Below, one piece after another: positions 17,836 through 26,268 of a stretch of DNA of 48,063 nucleotides. The DNA is taken from the NCBI GenBank assembly GCA_019057735.1, contig JAHLWV010000002.1:1-48063 (forward strand), in the 5' to 3' direction. Position numbers and translations under genes: made by a program. Positions within the stretch are counted from its first letter, which is position 1. The number at the start of each line of letters is the position of its first letter. The notes beneath the pieces are model-generated. The model had not been told where the DNA came from. It saw only the letters and a program-made list of their open reading frames with translations, and did no database searches. The DNA comes from Promethearchaeota archaeon. Lineage in GTDB: Archaea; Asgardarchaeota; Lokiarchaeia; Sigynarchaeales; SOKP01.

Positions 17836-18909
17836 ATGAAAATTCTGGAAATTGATGAGAAAAATAAAAACATTTCATTAAGAATCGAAGATTTAAACGA
17901 TCTATGGACGCTCTATAATACTATTGCCAAAGACGACCAAGTAACTTCACGAACAAACCGCAGAATCGTATTAAAAGAAGGTTCTAAAGGAGAAAGAAAA
18001 CAAATGAAATTGAAACTAAAAGTTGATTCAATCTCATTCCACGAATTTTCAAATCGGCTAAGAGTGAAAGGAACTATCTTAGAAGGACCAGAGGATTTTG
18101 TTTCGTATGGGACATATCATACATTTAACATAGAACCAGGTCAAACGTTAACAATTGAAAAACCTAAGTGGTTAAAAAGCGAGATTAAGCGTCTTAGGAA
18201 ATCGCCTAGATTTCAAACTGATTTTGTCATGTTAATAGTAGCGATCGAAACAGGGTTGGCAACAATCGCGCTAATTACAAATTATAGTCATAATAGAATA
18301 GCCACGATAAAAAAAAACATCCCTGGCAAAAGATACGAACAGTCACATCGGAATAAAGCGTACGAAGAATTCTATAGAGATATTAGCAGCATAATCAAAG
18401 AAAAAACAGAAACTATCGACCTAAAAATCATTATAATATGTGGTCCGGGGAGCACTAAAGATCACTTAATACAATTTATCAAAGAAAAAGCCCAAATAAC
18501 GAGGTTACCCAAAATAGTTAGCATTCAAGCTACCTCTGGAACTGAAAGTGCTATTCTAGAAACTCTTAAATCAAAAGAACTCAAAGTCCTAAAGAAAAAT
18601 GTTAAAATTTTCCTTGAAACTGAGAAAATTGAGGAAATTTTTCAGCTGTTCAATACCAATTCAGATTTAATTGCAATTGGATTCGATGAAATCTCGAACG
18701 CCATTGAAAAAAGGGCGGTAAAAGAACTTTTTTGTGCTGATATTCTTATAAGGGGTGCATCAAAAAAACAAAAATTAAGAATAGAACAATTATTAAACGG
18801 TGTAGAATCTCTTGGAGGAGAAATTCATATTTTAAGTAGCGAACACCCAACAGGGCAACAAATAATTGATTTGGGATCTATCGTCGCTATTTTAAGATTT
18901 AAAATTTAA
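17836..18909 (+). CDS. pelA: Pelota (Dom34), ribosome rescue factor
   Basis: A 357-residue protein with the three-domain layout of archaeal pelota: an N-terminal Sm-like RNA-binding domain (about 1-130, starting MKILEIDEKNKNISLRIED), a central eRF1-like domain (about 131-260) without a GGQ motif, and a C-terminal eRF1_3 domain (about 261-357) containing IAIGFDEISNAI and ILSSEHPTGQQI. With aEF1A it dissociates ribosomes stalled on damaged or truncated mRNAs. ATG at 17836 follows AAGTGG and gives the usual N-terminus; the in-frame TTG-type start 6 codons earlier is unnecessary. Confidence 0.95.
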   Translation: MKILEIDEKNKNISLRIEDLNDLWTLYNTIAKDDQVTSRTNRRIVLKEGSKGERKQMKLKLKVDSISFHEFSNRLRVKGTILEGPEDFVSYGTYHTFNIEPGQTLTIEKPKWLKSEIKRLRKSPRFQTDFVMLIVAIETGLATIALITNYSHNRIATIKKNIPGKRYEQSHRNKAYEEFYRDISSIIKEKTETIDLKIIIICGPGSTKDHLIQFIKEKAQITRLPKIVSIQATSGTESAILETLKSKELKVLKKNVKIFLETEKIEEIFQLFNTNSDLIAIGFDEISNAIEKRAVKELFCADILIRGASKKQKLRIEQLLNGVESLGGEIHILSSEHPTGQQIIDLGSIVAILRFKI

Positions 18910-18939
18910 GAATCGCAAAACCATACTATTTATTCTAAA

Positions 18940-19980
18940 ATGAATGATAAAATTCAATATGTAGATAAAACCTCGAATGTCCCTTTAATGGGAGTAGATT
19001 TCTTAGGGATCATTGATAGAGGGACAAATGTAGTCGAACTTAAACCAATTACTCTTTGTAATCTCAAATGCAAGTACTGCTTTGTAAGTTCTGGTAATTA
19101 CGACACGAACTTCATCGTAGATTCCAACTACTTAATCGAAAAAGTTCTAGATATTATCAAAATAAAAGGAGACTACAATCTTGAAATTCACTTTTCGCCT
19201 TATGGAGAAATTTTACTTTACAAAGAACTTGAAATCCTATTAAAAAGACTCTCAGATATCAAAGGAATCTCAGTTATATCGACGCAATCTAATGGTTTAT
19301 TACTTTCGAAATCAGTTATTAAAAAATTAAAAAATTCAAATCTTACCCGGATTAACATAAGCTTAAATAGTTTAAAAGAGGAAACGGATTGTTATCTATG
19401 TAACTGTACTCAGTATGATGTTGACAAGCTCATTAAAAATATATACGCGCTAATGGATTCCAACATACAAGTATTGATCGCACCGGTATGGTTTCCCGGA
19501 GAAAACGACAAGGACATTGAAGAAATTATAGAATTTGTTATTAACGCTAGGAATGAGGGATATTCAAAGAGTCAATTACAAATAGGTATACAGAAATATT
19601 TAATTTACAAGACTGGCAGGACCCTTAAAAAAGTACGACCAAAATCTTGGGGTTATTTTTATTCCTATTTATCCAAGTTAGAGAAAAAATTCAAGATTAA
19701 ATTAAAACTGGGACCTCACGATTTTGGAATTCATAAACGTAAACGCGTAACAACCTTGGATCTTCAGAAAAATGACTTAATTAAAATAGAAATAGTCTCT
19801 AGGGGAAGGTGGGAAAATGAGTGCATTGGTAAAATCAATAATTCTCTTGGAATAAAAGTATTATTGAAAAAACCACTTGTTTTTTCTGAAAAACTAATTG
19901 GAAAAGTTATTGAGGCTAAGGTAATAAAAGCAAATTATAAAGATAATATACTCACTGCCTTATTTCCTCATAAATTGTAA
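18940..19980 (+). CDS. Radical SAM protein with C-terminal TRAM-like domain (COG2100 type)
   Basis: A 346-residue enzyme with the standard cluster motif C40-x3-C44-x2-C47 in TLCNLKCKYCF. The last 70 residues (DLIKIEIVSRGRWENECIGKINN, then ...LIGKVIEAKVIKA) look like a TRAM beta-barrel, an RNA-binding module found on tRNA-modifying radical SAM and methyltransferase enzymes. This arrangement fits archaeal COG2100 proteins of unknown substrate; RNA modification is inferred from the TRAM-like end. It follows pelota by 30 nt and may be co-transcribed. Confidence 0.8.
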   Translation: MNDKIQYVDKTSNVPLMGVDFLGIIDRGTNVVELKPITLCNLKCKYCFVSSGNYDTNFIVDSNYLIEKVLDIIKIKGDYNLEIHFSPYGEILLYKELEILLKRLSDIKGISVISTQSNGLLLSKSVIKKLKNSNLTRINISLNSLKEETDCYLCNCTQYDVDKLIKNIYALMDSNIQVLIAPVWFPGENDKDIEEIIEFVINARNEGYSKSQLQIGIQKYLIYKTGRTLKKVRPKSWGYFYSYLSKLEKKFKIKLKLGPHDFGIHKRKRVTTLDLQKNDLIKIEIVSRGRWENECIGKINNSLGIKVLLKKPLVFSEKLIGKVIEAKVIKANYKDNILTALFPHKL

Positions 19981-20072
19981 CTTAATAAAAAGACTAAAAA
20001 TTATAATTACGAATTTACATAAGAATAGTATCGCAATTTAACATAAATCAATATTTTTTAAGTTTGATTATA

Positions 20073-20696
20073 ATGAGTCCAATTATAACGCATGAAGATG
20101 AACTTGAATTATCAAGTATGGAAAAAGAATTAGTATCCCAAATAAAGAAACTAGCAAAAGCTCAGAGTACATTAATTGATTCTCAAAAAAAGTATGCCGA
20201 AAATTTAAAAAAAGCAACAATTACTCGAGAAACGCTAAACAGAACGTTTAGAGATGTATTGAAACACATGCAGACTCTAGTACGAGAGAAAAGGTCTAAT
20301 ATTAAAGATGAAGAAGTGAAATTATTCCAGGATATTATCCACAAAAACGATGGATACATAGAAGTAAACAACAAATATGTTGATTCGATTAAGGACCTCG
20401 CCGTAAAAAAAGAATACTTAGTAGAAAAAAAAATTGAATTTGCTTCGGCATTAAATGATGTTGCAAACAAAAGAAGCATAGTCATCAAAAAAGCATTATC
20501 TGTTGAGAAAAAAAAAAACGATCTAATCGAAGGAGAAAAAATGAAACTTTTAGAGTCTGAATTGAACGATTTGCAAAGAGACTTTGATCGTGCTCGAGAT
20601 ATTTTAATAAAAAAAATAGACCAATTTTTACAGGTTAAGAACGAAGTAGATGAATTGTGGGTAAATTTGAAAAACAATGTCAACAAAGCAAGCTGA
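20073..20696 (+). CDS. All-helical coiled-coil protein of unknown function
   Basis: A 207-residue protein that is almost entirely charged helix: three or four long amphipathic segments (about 8-75, 80-120, 122-165 and 170-207) and no strands, cysteines or membrane helices. The length and three-helix rhythm recall scaffold or BAR/IMD-like membrane-shaping proteins, but that is only an architectural analogy; no signature is visible. ATG at 20073 is preferred to the TTG three codons earlier. A T-rich terminator follows directly. It precedes the polyproline coiled-coil gene, which has its own promoter-like region. Confidence 0.6.
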   Translation: MSPIITHEDELELSSMEKELVSQIKKLAKAQSTLIDSQKKYAENLKKATITRETLNRTFRDVLKHMQTLVREKRSNIKDEEVKLFQDIIHKNDGYIEVNNKYVDSIKDLAVKKEYLVEKKIEFASALNDVANKRSIVIKKALSVEKKKNDLIEGEKMKLLESELNDLQRDFDRARDILIKKIDQFLQVKNEVDELWVNLKNNVNKAS

Positions 20697-20722
20697 CTTT
20701 AAACTTTTTTTATTTTATTTTT
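20697..20722 (+). terminator. T-rich terminator after the coiled-coil gene
   Basis: A run of seven T (20705-20711) followed by further T-rich DNA lies immediately after the stop codon, the usual archaeal termination signal. Confidence 0.45.
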
Positions 20723-20826
20723 ATACAATTATCAAGTATGAACTTAAATTTATTAAATAGTTCCGATATATAATTATTAGAAAAAATACTTGGATAAATC
20801 GTTATTATTAAATTCGAGAGAATAAA

Positions 20827-21261
20827 ATGGCAGAAGAATTCGCAAATTTCATGGCAGAAACAAAAAAGGCTCCTTTAGAAGAAAAACTAAACGCCTTTGG
20901 AGACATTGTTGAAAGAATGATGTCTGTAATTCTAAAAATACCCGACTTAGTAGATCAGTCTTTAGCTACTGTAAATCAAAAAATTTCCACATTGGAATCA
21001 CGATTTAATACGATTAACAATGAGGTATCATCATTAAGGACCAAGGGCGTTGGGACATCCCAAGTAATCGCCTCACCTACCACCCCAAGCAGCGCACCAC
21101 CGCCTTCTGGAGGTCCGCCCGGAGGTCCACCTGGAGGTCCACCTGGAGATCTACCACCGCCTGGAGGACCAGGAGCTGCTCGTCCAGCTAGTCCGGTGAG
21201 CTTAAGAGGTGCGATAATGGGCGAATTAAAGCAGCTTTTTTCTAAGAGAAACCAATCGTGA
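20827..21261 (+). CDS. Coiled-coil protein with polyproline/glycine segment
   Basis: A 144-residue protein in three parts. Residues about 15-75 form a heptad-type helix (IPDLVDQSLATVNQKIS, LESRFNTINNEVSSL), reminiscent of the trimeric coil of the WASH subunit CCDC53. Residues about 85-125 are a proline/glycine tract with PPP, three GGPPGGPP-type repeats and LPPPGGPG. The end (VSLRGAIMGELKQLF) is a short amphipathic helix. Polyproline tracts are profilin and SH3 ligands in eukaryotes, and Asgard genomes encode profilins, so a role in actin regulation is plausible. This segment is GC-rich against the AT-rich genome because of CCN/GGN codons. The CCDC53 resemblance is weak and inferred. Confidence 0.65.
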   Translation: MAEEFANFMAETKKAPLEEKLNAFGDIVERMMSVILKIPDLVDQSLATVNQKISTLESRFNTINNEVSSLRTKGVGTSQVIASPTTPSSAPPPSGGPPGGPPGGPPGDLPPPGGPGAARPASPVSLRGAIMGELKQLFSKRNQS

Positions 21262-21572
21262 TAGTTAATTTATGAATTATTTTTTCAAAATAAATTCGCT
21301 CTAAACCTTCGCAATTGAAGAAATTTTTTCGCTACTATTTACATATAGTTTAACTTGAAGACGATTTATTTTCAGTCATTCATTATTAAGCATAATCTAA
21401 ATGTTTTTAAAATCAATTAAAATTAAAACAAAAAAAAATATATATTACCATAAGAAGTATTCTGTTTTGATTTGATTTCTTTGGTGTAAGAATTATCAGT
21501 AATGGTTCAGAAGTAAACAAGGTAAATGTTGCTCACGATTTACAAAGACAAATCCTAGAAATTACGTCCCTC
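21262..21572. other. Intergenic spacer before the 548-residue unknown protein
   Basis: About 311 bp. It holds a T-rich end for the polyproline gene (around 21278-21286), an AT-rich core with a TATA-like AAAATATATATTA near 21434-21447, and from 21492 onward an open frame continuous with the next gene. I see no RNA gene or repeat. Confidence 0.4.
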
Positions 21573-23219
21573 GTGAGGGTTTTAAATAAATATTATTATA
21601 AAAAGGCAAATATAGAAAAAAACCTAAAACCTCTCACACGAAAAAGATTTAACGACGAGTTAAAAAATATAGAACGAGATGGAGATTGGCTTCACACCGT
21701 TCCGCTAGCTATAAACTCGTTAAGTGACGATTTAAGTGTTCAGAAAGATTCTTTCAAATTTCCCGATAGCATAATTTTATTTGAGGCGTGGATGAATCTA
21801 GGTTTTGGAGCCCTTTTTCCTAGATTAGCGCTTCATTACAAATTTCCTGGATTTTTAAAAGGAGAAAAAACGAGGAATGTTTTCCAATTCACATTTTCAA
21901 CTTCTAGAGGATTCGGATTCCCTATATATTTCGGTCCAGAATTCTATGGGTATATGTTAACGATAGGTAAATTATTAGAACCTTTGTTTAAATGGAGCCA
22001 CACTATCTGTCATAGAGCAAATCAATTGATTTATCTTGTTGGAAAAAAATATGAAATAAAAAGACACCACCCTGGAGAATTTGAATCTGTAATTATATCA
22101 GAGTACAATGACAATGTGTTTAAAGGAATTGACACCCTTTTACACGGATATTATACGCAAGACCCAAAAACACTTGGTGCGTTCTCTAGTTTAGAAAATG
22201 CTCTAGATAATGTTACATTTTCTTATTCTATAGGAGATCACGCTATGTCTACCGAAAGAGAAAAATCAAAGAAAACTATTAGCGTACCATTAATTACGCA
22301 CGATACTATCGTTCGTAAATACAATGTGAATTTTTACGATTATTTAAATGACTTAATTGCAACAGAAAAGTTGATAAAAAGAAAGATCATCCACTTTAAA
22401 CAGTTAAGGAAAGAGTTTATTAGTAATCTAAAGAGAATTGATAGAATTAAATTTAGAATCGATCAATCTAAATCATTTTCAGTTCCAAGTTTGAAGATTT
22501 CTCAAAAATTTTCTCAAATTCAAGAATGTTCCCTTCATGTTCGACTTATGGAAATAATTATAAAAATGCTGTGGACAACTCCACTTTATACCCATACGAT
22601 TCATAAAACTATCGACGACGAATTTAATCTTCAAAAACAGAAGCGAAATGGAATTACTACTGAATTTAGTAAAATGTCAATAGATTCAATTTTTTTACTT
22701 TACATAAAGAAATTTGAAGAAAAAAACTCATTTTCTTTCAAAGAAATTGACGTAATCAATGAATTGGTTAATCTTAAGGATAAAATTGGAATTATGTGGC
22801 TTAATTTTAAGGAGAAACATTTTAATTTTGCTTTGAAAGAACTAAACGATCTTTCTACTTTATCGTTGGATGACATTAGTTATAGGAAGATTGTAAACGA
22901 ATATATAGACAACCTTATTCCAATTTTTTCAATATATGAAATTTTTAATAGAGCTCTCTCAGAGTCCGTTTATCCAGAATCAGTTCCTCAAACAAAAAGG
23001 TTGGGAGGGTATTTAGCTAGTATATTAACTTCAAGGTTTAATCCTTTCGGAGTAAATCTAATGAATCTTTTTAATAAATTAGCGTTTAATAACTGGAGCT
23101 ATCTAATAATAAACCGAAAATTAAATCAAAAACAGTTTTTCAAATTAATAATGAAACTTCCGATATGGAAAAATATTCCTAAAACTATTAGAAAGGAAAT
23201 ACTGAACTCAAATTTTTAA
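21573..23219 (+). CDS. Unrecognised 548-residue protein
   Basis: A long protein with no motif I recognise. The first 230 residues mix helices with aromatic, glycine-rich stretches (FKFPDSIILFEAWMNLG, RGFGFPIYFGPEFYGYM), and residues about 230-500 are mostly helical. No clear membrane helix, zinc site or nucleotide-binding loop is visible. GTG at 21573 is the first conventional start, but it has no ribosome binding site, and the frame remains open 27 codons upstream to ATT at 21492, which is preceded by GGTG at 21483-21486. The true N-terminus may therefore be longer and begin at ATT or ATC. It ends 30 nt before the convergent Elf1-like gene. Confidence 0.6.
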   Translation: MRVLNKYYYKKANIEKNLKPLTRKRFNDELKNIERDGDWLHTVPLAINSLSDDLSVQKDSFKFPDSIILFEAWMNLGFGALFPRLALHYKFPGFLKGEKTRNVFQFTFSTSRGFGFPIYFGPEFYGYMLTIGKLLEPLFKWSHTICHRANQLIYLVGKKYEIKRHHPGEFESVIISEYNDNVFKGIDTLLHGYYTQDPKTLGAFSSLENALDNVTFSYSIGDHAMSTEREKSKKTISVPLITHDTIVRKYNVNFYDYLNDLIATEKLIKRKIIHFKQLRKEFISNLKRIDRIKFRIDQSKSFSVPSLKISQKFSQIQECSLHVRLMEIIIKMLWTTPLYTHTIHKTIDDEFNLQKQKRNGITTEFSKMSIDSIFLLYIKKFEEKNSFSFKEIDVINELVNLKDKIGIMWLNFKEKHFNFALKELNDLSTLSLDDISYRKIVNEYIDNLIPIFSIYEIFNRALSESVYPESVPQTKRLGGYLASILTSRFNPFGVNLMNLFNKLAFNNWSYLIINRKLNQKQFFKLIMKLPIWKNIPKTIRKEILNSNF

Positions 23220-23249
23220 ATATTCAGGTAGGAGTTGATTTTAACGAGA

Positions 23250-23861
23250 TTAGAACTCAAGAAAGCCTGGATCGTCAAAAATGTCTTCGATTTTTTTTGC
23301 CTTCTTCATGTCACTCTCGTCGTGCTCTGTAAATAAAGACTCTTCATCTGTTTTAATTCCTTTCTCTAACTCAAGAGAGTCTAGTTGAAGTAATGCATCC
23401 TTTCCTAACCTATTATATTCTTCCGCTCTAATTTTCCATTTATTAACTACATCAAGGTTGACATTATCTTCATCTTCTAAGGCCTCAGCAGCTTTAGCTT
23501 TGCAAATATCAGATAAAATAGAATATATTAGAACCAGTTCCCCCCATTCATTTTTCGGTTTAAGCTTCTCTAGACGTTTTTCTAATCTCTGAAGTTCTTG
23601 ATCGGCGTAATGAATATCGATAAAATCTCCAAAGGCATCAACGGGTTCTGATATTGAATTAACTAAAACTTCCTTTGTTAAACCACAATGACCACACTTC
23701 ACTGTAGCAATTGCGCTTTTCCGAATATTCTTAACCTTGATAGATTTTTCACCGCAATCCAAATTAAATGGTATATCCATTTAGTTATTTGGGCATGTGA
23801 AAATCTTTGGAACTCTCTTGACTCTTTTATATGATTGTTGTTTACGTTTCCTTCTTCCCAT
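23250..23861 (-). CDS. Elf1-type transcription elongation factor interrupted by a 30-nt intron
   Basis: Exon 1 (23861 to 23787) encodes MGRRKRKQQSYKRVKR...FTCPN, the basic tail and first zinc knuckle of Elf1-family factors. Exon 2 (23756 to 23250) continues with CGEKSIKV, CGHC, then SEPVDAFGDFID, as in Elf1. Unspliced, the frame hits TAA at 23783-23781. Removing 23786-23757 restores C23-P-N-C26 with C46 and C49 as zinc ligands, giving 193 residues. The gene could instead be called from ATG 23780, but that protein lacks one knuckle cysteine and the basic tail, and the TATA box at 23881-23892 fits a leaderless start at 23861. A long acidic, helical extension (about residues 85-193) is unusual for this family. 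Elf1 associates with RNA polymerase II in eukaryotes. Confidence 0.82.
23757..23786 (-). other. Predicted 30-nt bulge-helix-bulge intron in the Elf1-like mRNA
   Basis: In the pre-mRNA, exon bases CCAA (23792-23789) pair with intron bases TTGG (23762-23759), forming the 4-bp central helix. Bulge 1 is ATA (23788-23786) and bulge 2 is ATT (23758-23756); cutting each after its second base gives exactly the junctions that restore the reading frame. The inner helix pairs 23785-23777 with 23771-23763 (one C/A mismatch) around a 5-nt loop. The outer helix pairs 23803-23793 with 23755-23746 (one G/U pair, one bulged A). This is the canonical substrate of archaeal splicing endonuclease. Confidence 0.82.
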
Positions 23862-23880
23862 TATTCAAACACTAATTATT

Positions 23881-23892
23881 GTATATACTAAA
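23881..23892 (-). promoter_or_regulatory. TATA box of the Elf1-like gene
   Basis: TTTAGTATATAC on the minus strand lies 20-31 nt before the ATG at 23861, the right distance for a leaderless transcript starting at that ATG. It would be over 100 nt from the ATG at 23780, so it supports the upstream start. Confidence 0.5.
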
Positions 23893-24174
23893 TAAGAAAA
23901 ACATAACAAAAAAGTTTTGTGACAATATTTTATAGTAATCATAAAAAACATTTTTATTCTATGAGTTCTTAAATTGAGCTTTAATTTGATTATTAGTCTT
24001 GTAGCTTAATGAGTCCTTAATAAGGATTAATATTTTTAAATTTCATTAGTAAACTTATTCTCTACATAGTTTTAATACAAATCGAAAAATTTTTTAGGAA
24101 TGATACTTTCCTCTAATTACTCTTTTTCACAGATTTGTCTTAGCAGTTTTAAAAAAAATGAGTGGAATTTAGGT

Positions 24175-25275
24175 ATGGAACATACGAATTTGTCATTAGA
24201 ATATGATAAGAGCTTGATAGAAAGGGTTCTGGACGATCTCGATATGAGATACATTATTATGTTTTTGTATATTATCAGAAATGACTTGTTTAAAGACTTA
24301 AAGGATCAAAAAATTATTGAGTCCTATGAGAGAGTCATCACCCTAGACGAAATATTTAAAAATAACATACTTAACTTTTGGGAAGAAAATTTTATTGAAA
24401 TAGCTACCGATCTAGGTTTGTTTAAAAATATTCGTAGTATTAGAGAATTTAATCATAAAGATGGGGATTTCACAATACGATTAGGAGAAGAAACAATTAC
24501 AATCGAGAATGATAAAATATCCGTGCCAGATCATACTCTTTTCTTAATGATAAATAAAAAATTTAAGTTTCTTACCAAAAGAAATTATAATTTAGCTTTG
24601 ATTAAATTAAAAGGAGTAAAATGTCAGAATAGTAACAATATTCATCATTTTATATCTCAAATAGGAGAAAACGATTTTACAATATCTGATGACATATACT
24701 ACATATTAGATCAATTTGGAAATGTTTATCAGGCAATCAAAATTGAGATCACAATCGAAGGGGTTCACCAGAAATACTTAGACATGAAAGAAAAAATTAA
24801 CGAGTATATAGATATCTTTGAACCAAAATTAAGGAGTAAATCCGTGTTAAAAAAAATATTTAAAGCAATTAAGAGTGAGGAAAATGTTTTTAAATATCTG
24901 AGGGATGAAAAAATTGAACTTCCTGATAAGTTCAACTTTGATGAAGATACGGAGAGGAACGAAATTGGCAATGACTGGTATTTAAGACTAATAGCATTAT
25001 TAAACACAAGGTTTAAGATGGAACAACTCGAGGAGAAAATATTAGAAATGAAAAAATATTATTCTGGAAAAGATAAAATGTTTAATTATCTTGAATTTAT
25101 TGAAAAAGTATCTTTTAACGAAGATAGCATAGTAAATAAAATTCAAAACATTCTACTTAAACTTAGAGAGGATTTAATAAAAATTAATAAAGAACTTGAA
25201 GTATTAACGAAAAAAGAATTAAAATTATTAAATTTAGATTATGAACGGTATTTAATTACAAGAAGTGATGATTAA
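24175..25275 (+). CDS. Unrecognised protein, first gene of the AAA/SMC-like cluster
   Basis: A 366-residue protein. Residues about 1-95 are helical (SLIERVLDDLDMRYIIMFLYI), about 95-190 contain short strands (FTIRLGEETITIENDKISV), and the last 150 residues are long charged helices likely to form a coiled coil. No known motif is seen. ATG at 24175 is chosen because GAGTGG lies 9 nt upstream; the ATG at 24100 would add 25 residues unlike the rest. It is followed 2 nt later by the zinc-ribbon gene. Confidence 0.6.
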   Translation: MEHTNLSLEYDKSLIERVLDDLDMRYIIMFLYIIRNDLFKDLKDQKIIESYERVITLDEIFKNNILNFWEENFIEIATDLGLFKNIRSIREFNHKDGDFTIRLGEETITIENDKISVPDHTLFLMINKKFKFLTKRNYNLALIKLKGVKCQNSNNIHHFISQIGENDFTISDDIYYILDQFGNVYQAIKIEITIEGVHQKYLDMKEKINEYIDIFEPKLRSKSVLKKIFKAIKSEENVFKYLRDEKIELPDKFNFDEDTERNEIGNDWYLRLIALLNTRFKMEQLEEKILEMKKYYSGKDKMFNYLEFIEKVSFNEDSIVNKIQNILLKLREDLIKINKELEVLTKKELKLLNLDYERYLITRSDD

Positions 25276-25277
25276 AT

Positions 25278-26234
25278 TTGAAGTGTTCAGCATGTAACAT
25301 CGAAATGGAACCTTTGGTTTCTGGGATTTTCCAATGTCCTCAATGTAGAAAAATTGTAAAGCAGAAAGACGAAAAAGCTGAAGCTGAAGATATGAAAGAG
25401 GTAGATAAAGGAGAATTTCTCGAAGGAGAATATTTTCATAATAATGTAAGTATAAACAAAAAATACGAAGTGTGCGAACAAGGAATTATTATAAACAAAA
25501 CCGAAACTCGTTTATTTGCTGCGTTAATCTGTCATAGCGCTTATCTAAGCGACGAAAAATATGTGAGGCTCTCATGGTGGAAAAGTTTTCAGCATGCTGG
25601 CATGTTTAAAATCTATGAAAAAGCCGTTCTAAACAACACTATTATCACATTAGAAAAATTTAATAAAAATTTTGACGATATTTGGACTTGGGGTGGAAAA
25701 TACGGAGAACAAGAACCTAAAACCAAAGATGCAAAAGAGAAAGAAAAATATTTAGACCTAATAAAATTCAGGATTTTAGAACACCGAACTTGCCCAAAAT
25801 GTCAAAAAAAAATGTCAAAAAAGAAATCTCATTACGAATGTCAACATTGTGGCGAAATAGTTATACTGGAGGGGTATAATCAACCAATTTTTAACATACA
25901 ATCGTCAGAGTTGGGCTTAAGTTTTCAATCTAATTTCCCCATCAATTATTACTTGCCAGTAAGCGGTATAACTGTGAAGTGGTTAATGGGGGAGTGGAAA
26001 GCAATAGCAGTTATTCACGCTAAAGATAATCCTAATAAGCAATGGCTAAGATTTTATTGGTGGATGCGTAACTTAAGCAGCCTATTGAAATACGGAAGAA
26101 GAGAAATAGGTGAAGGAATCCAAATGGGTTGGAAAGCCCAAAGAGGAGTTGCGTCTCCTAACATCTATGATAAAAAACTTATCACGCCTTTAATCAAAGC
26201 TTTAAAGAGAATAAAAGAGGAGTTAGATTGGTGA
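25278..26234 (+). CDS. Tandem zinc-ribbon protein with internal duplication
   Basis: A 318-residue protein built from two similar halves. Each begins with a four-cysteine ribbon: C3-x2-C6 with CPQC, and CPKC with CQHC (about residues 172-195). Each is followed by a domain with a shared aromatic signature (KYVRLSWWKSF near residue 100, QWLRFYWWMRNL near residue 260). The match between the halves indicates an ancient duplication. The family is not recognised; binding of nucleic acid or a protein partner is possible. The start is TTG, with GTGATG 8 nt upstream overlapping the end of the previous gene. Confidence 0.68.
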   Translation: MKCSACNIEMEPLVSGIFQCPQCRKIVKQKDEKAEAEDMKEVDKGEFLEGEYFHNNVSINKKYEVCEQGIIINKTETRLFAALICHSAYLSDEKYVRLSWWKSFQHAGMFKIYEKAVLNNTIITLEKFNKNFDDIWTWGGKYGEQEPKTKDAKEKEKYLDLIKFRILEHRTCPKCQKKMSKKKSHYECQHCGEIVILEGYNQPIFNIQSSELGLSFQSNFPINYYLPVSGITVKWLMGEWKAIAVIHAKDNPNKQWLRFYWWMRNLSSLLKYGRREIGEGIQMGWKAQRGVASPNIYDKKLITPLIKALKRIKEELDW

Positions 26235-26268
26235 AATTGAAAAAAGTCATACAATTAAGGTGAACAAA

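Noticed and set aside
20183..20686. 167-codon open frame antisense to the coiled-coil gene
   Set aside because: It is a low-complexity serine/phenylalanine shadow of the lysine/glutamate-rich helices on the plus strand, with no ribosome binding site.
21110..21180. GGACCACCTGGAGGT-type tandem repeats as a CRISPR or satellite repeat
   Set aside because: The repeats are in frame and encode the proline/glycine tract; there are no spacers.
23781..23783. In-frame TAA read as evidence that the Elf1-like gene is a pseudogene or sequencing error
   Set aside because: The frame is intact on both sides, both parts match the family, the insertion is exactly 30 nt and its ends coincide with a canonical bulge-helix-bulge fold. 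Random decay would not give this.
23757..23786. Translational bypassing (ribosome hopping) over the 30-nt hairpin
   Set aside because: The hairpin is compatible with bypassing, but there is no matched take-off/landing codon pair (AAT versus GAT), while the splice-site geometry is exact.
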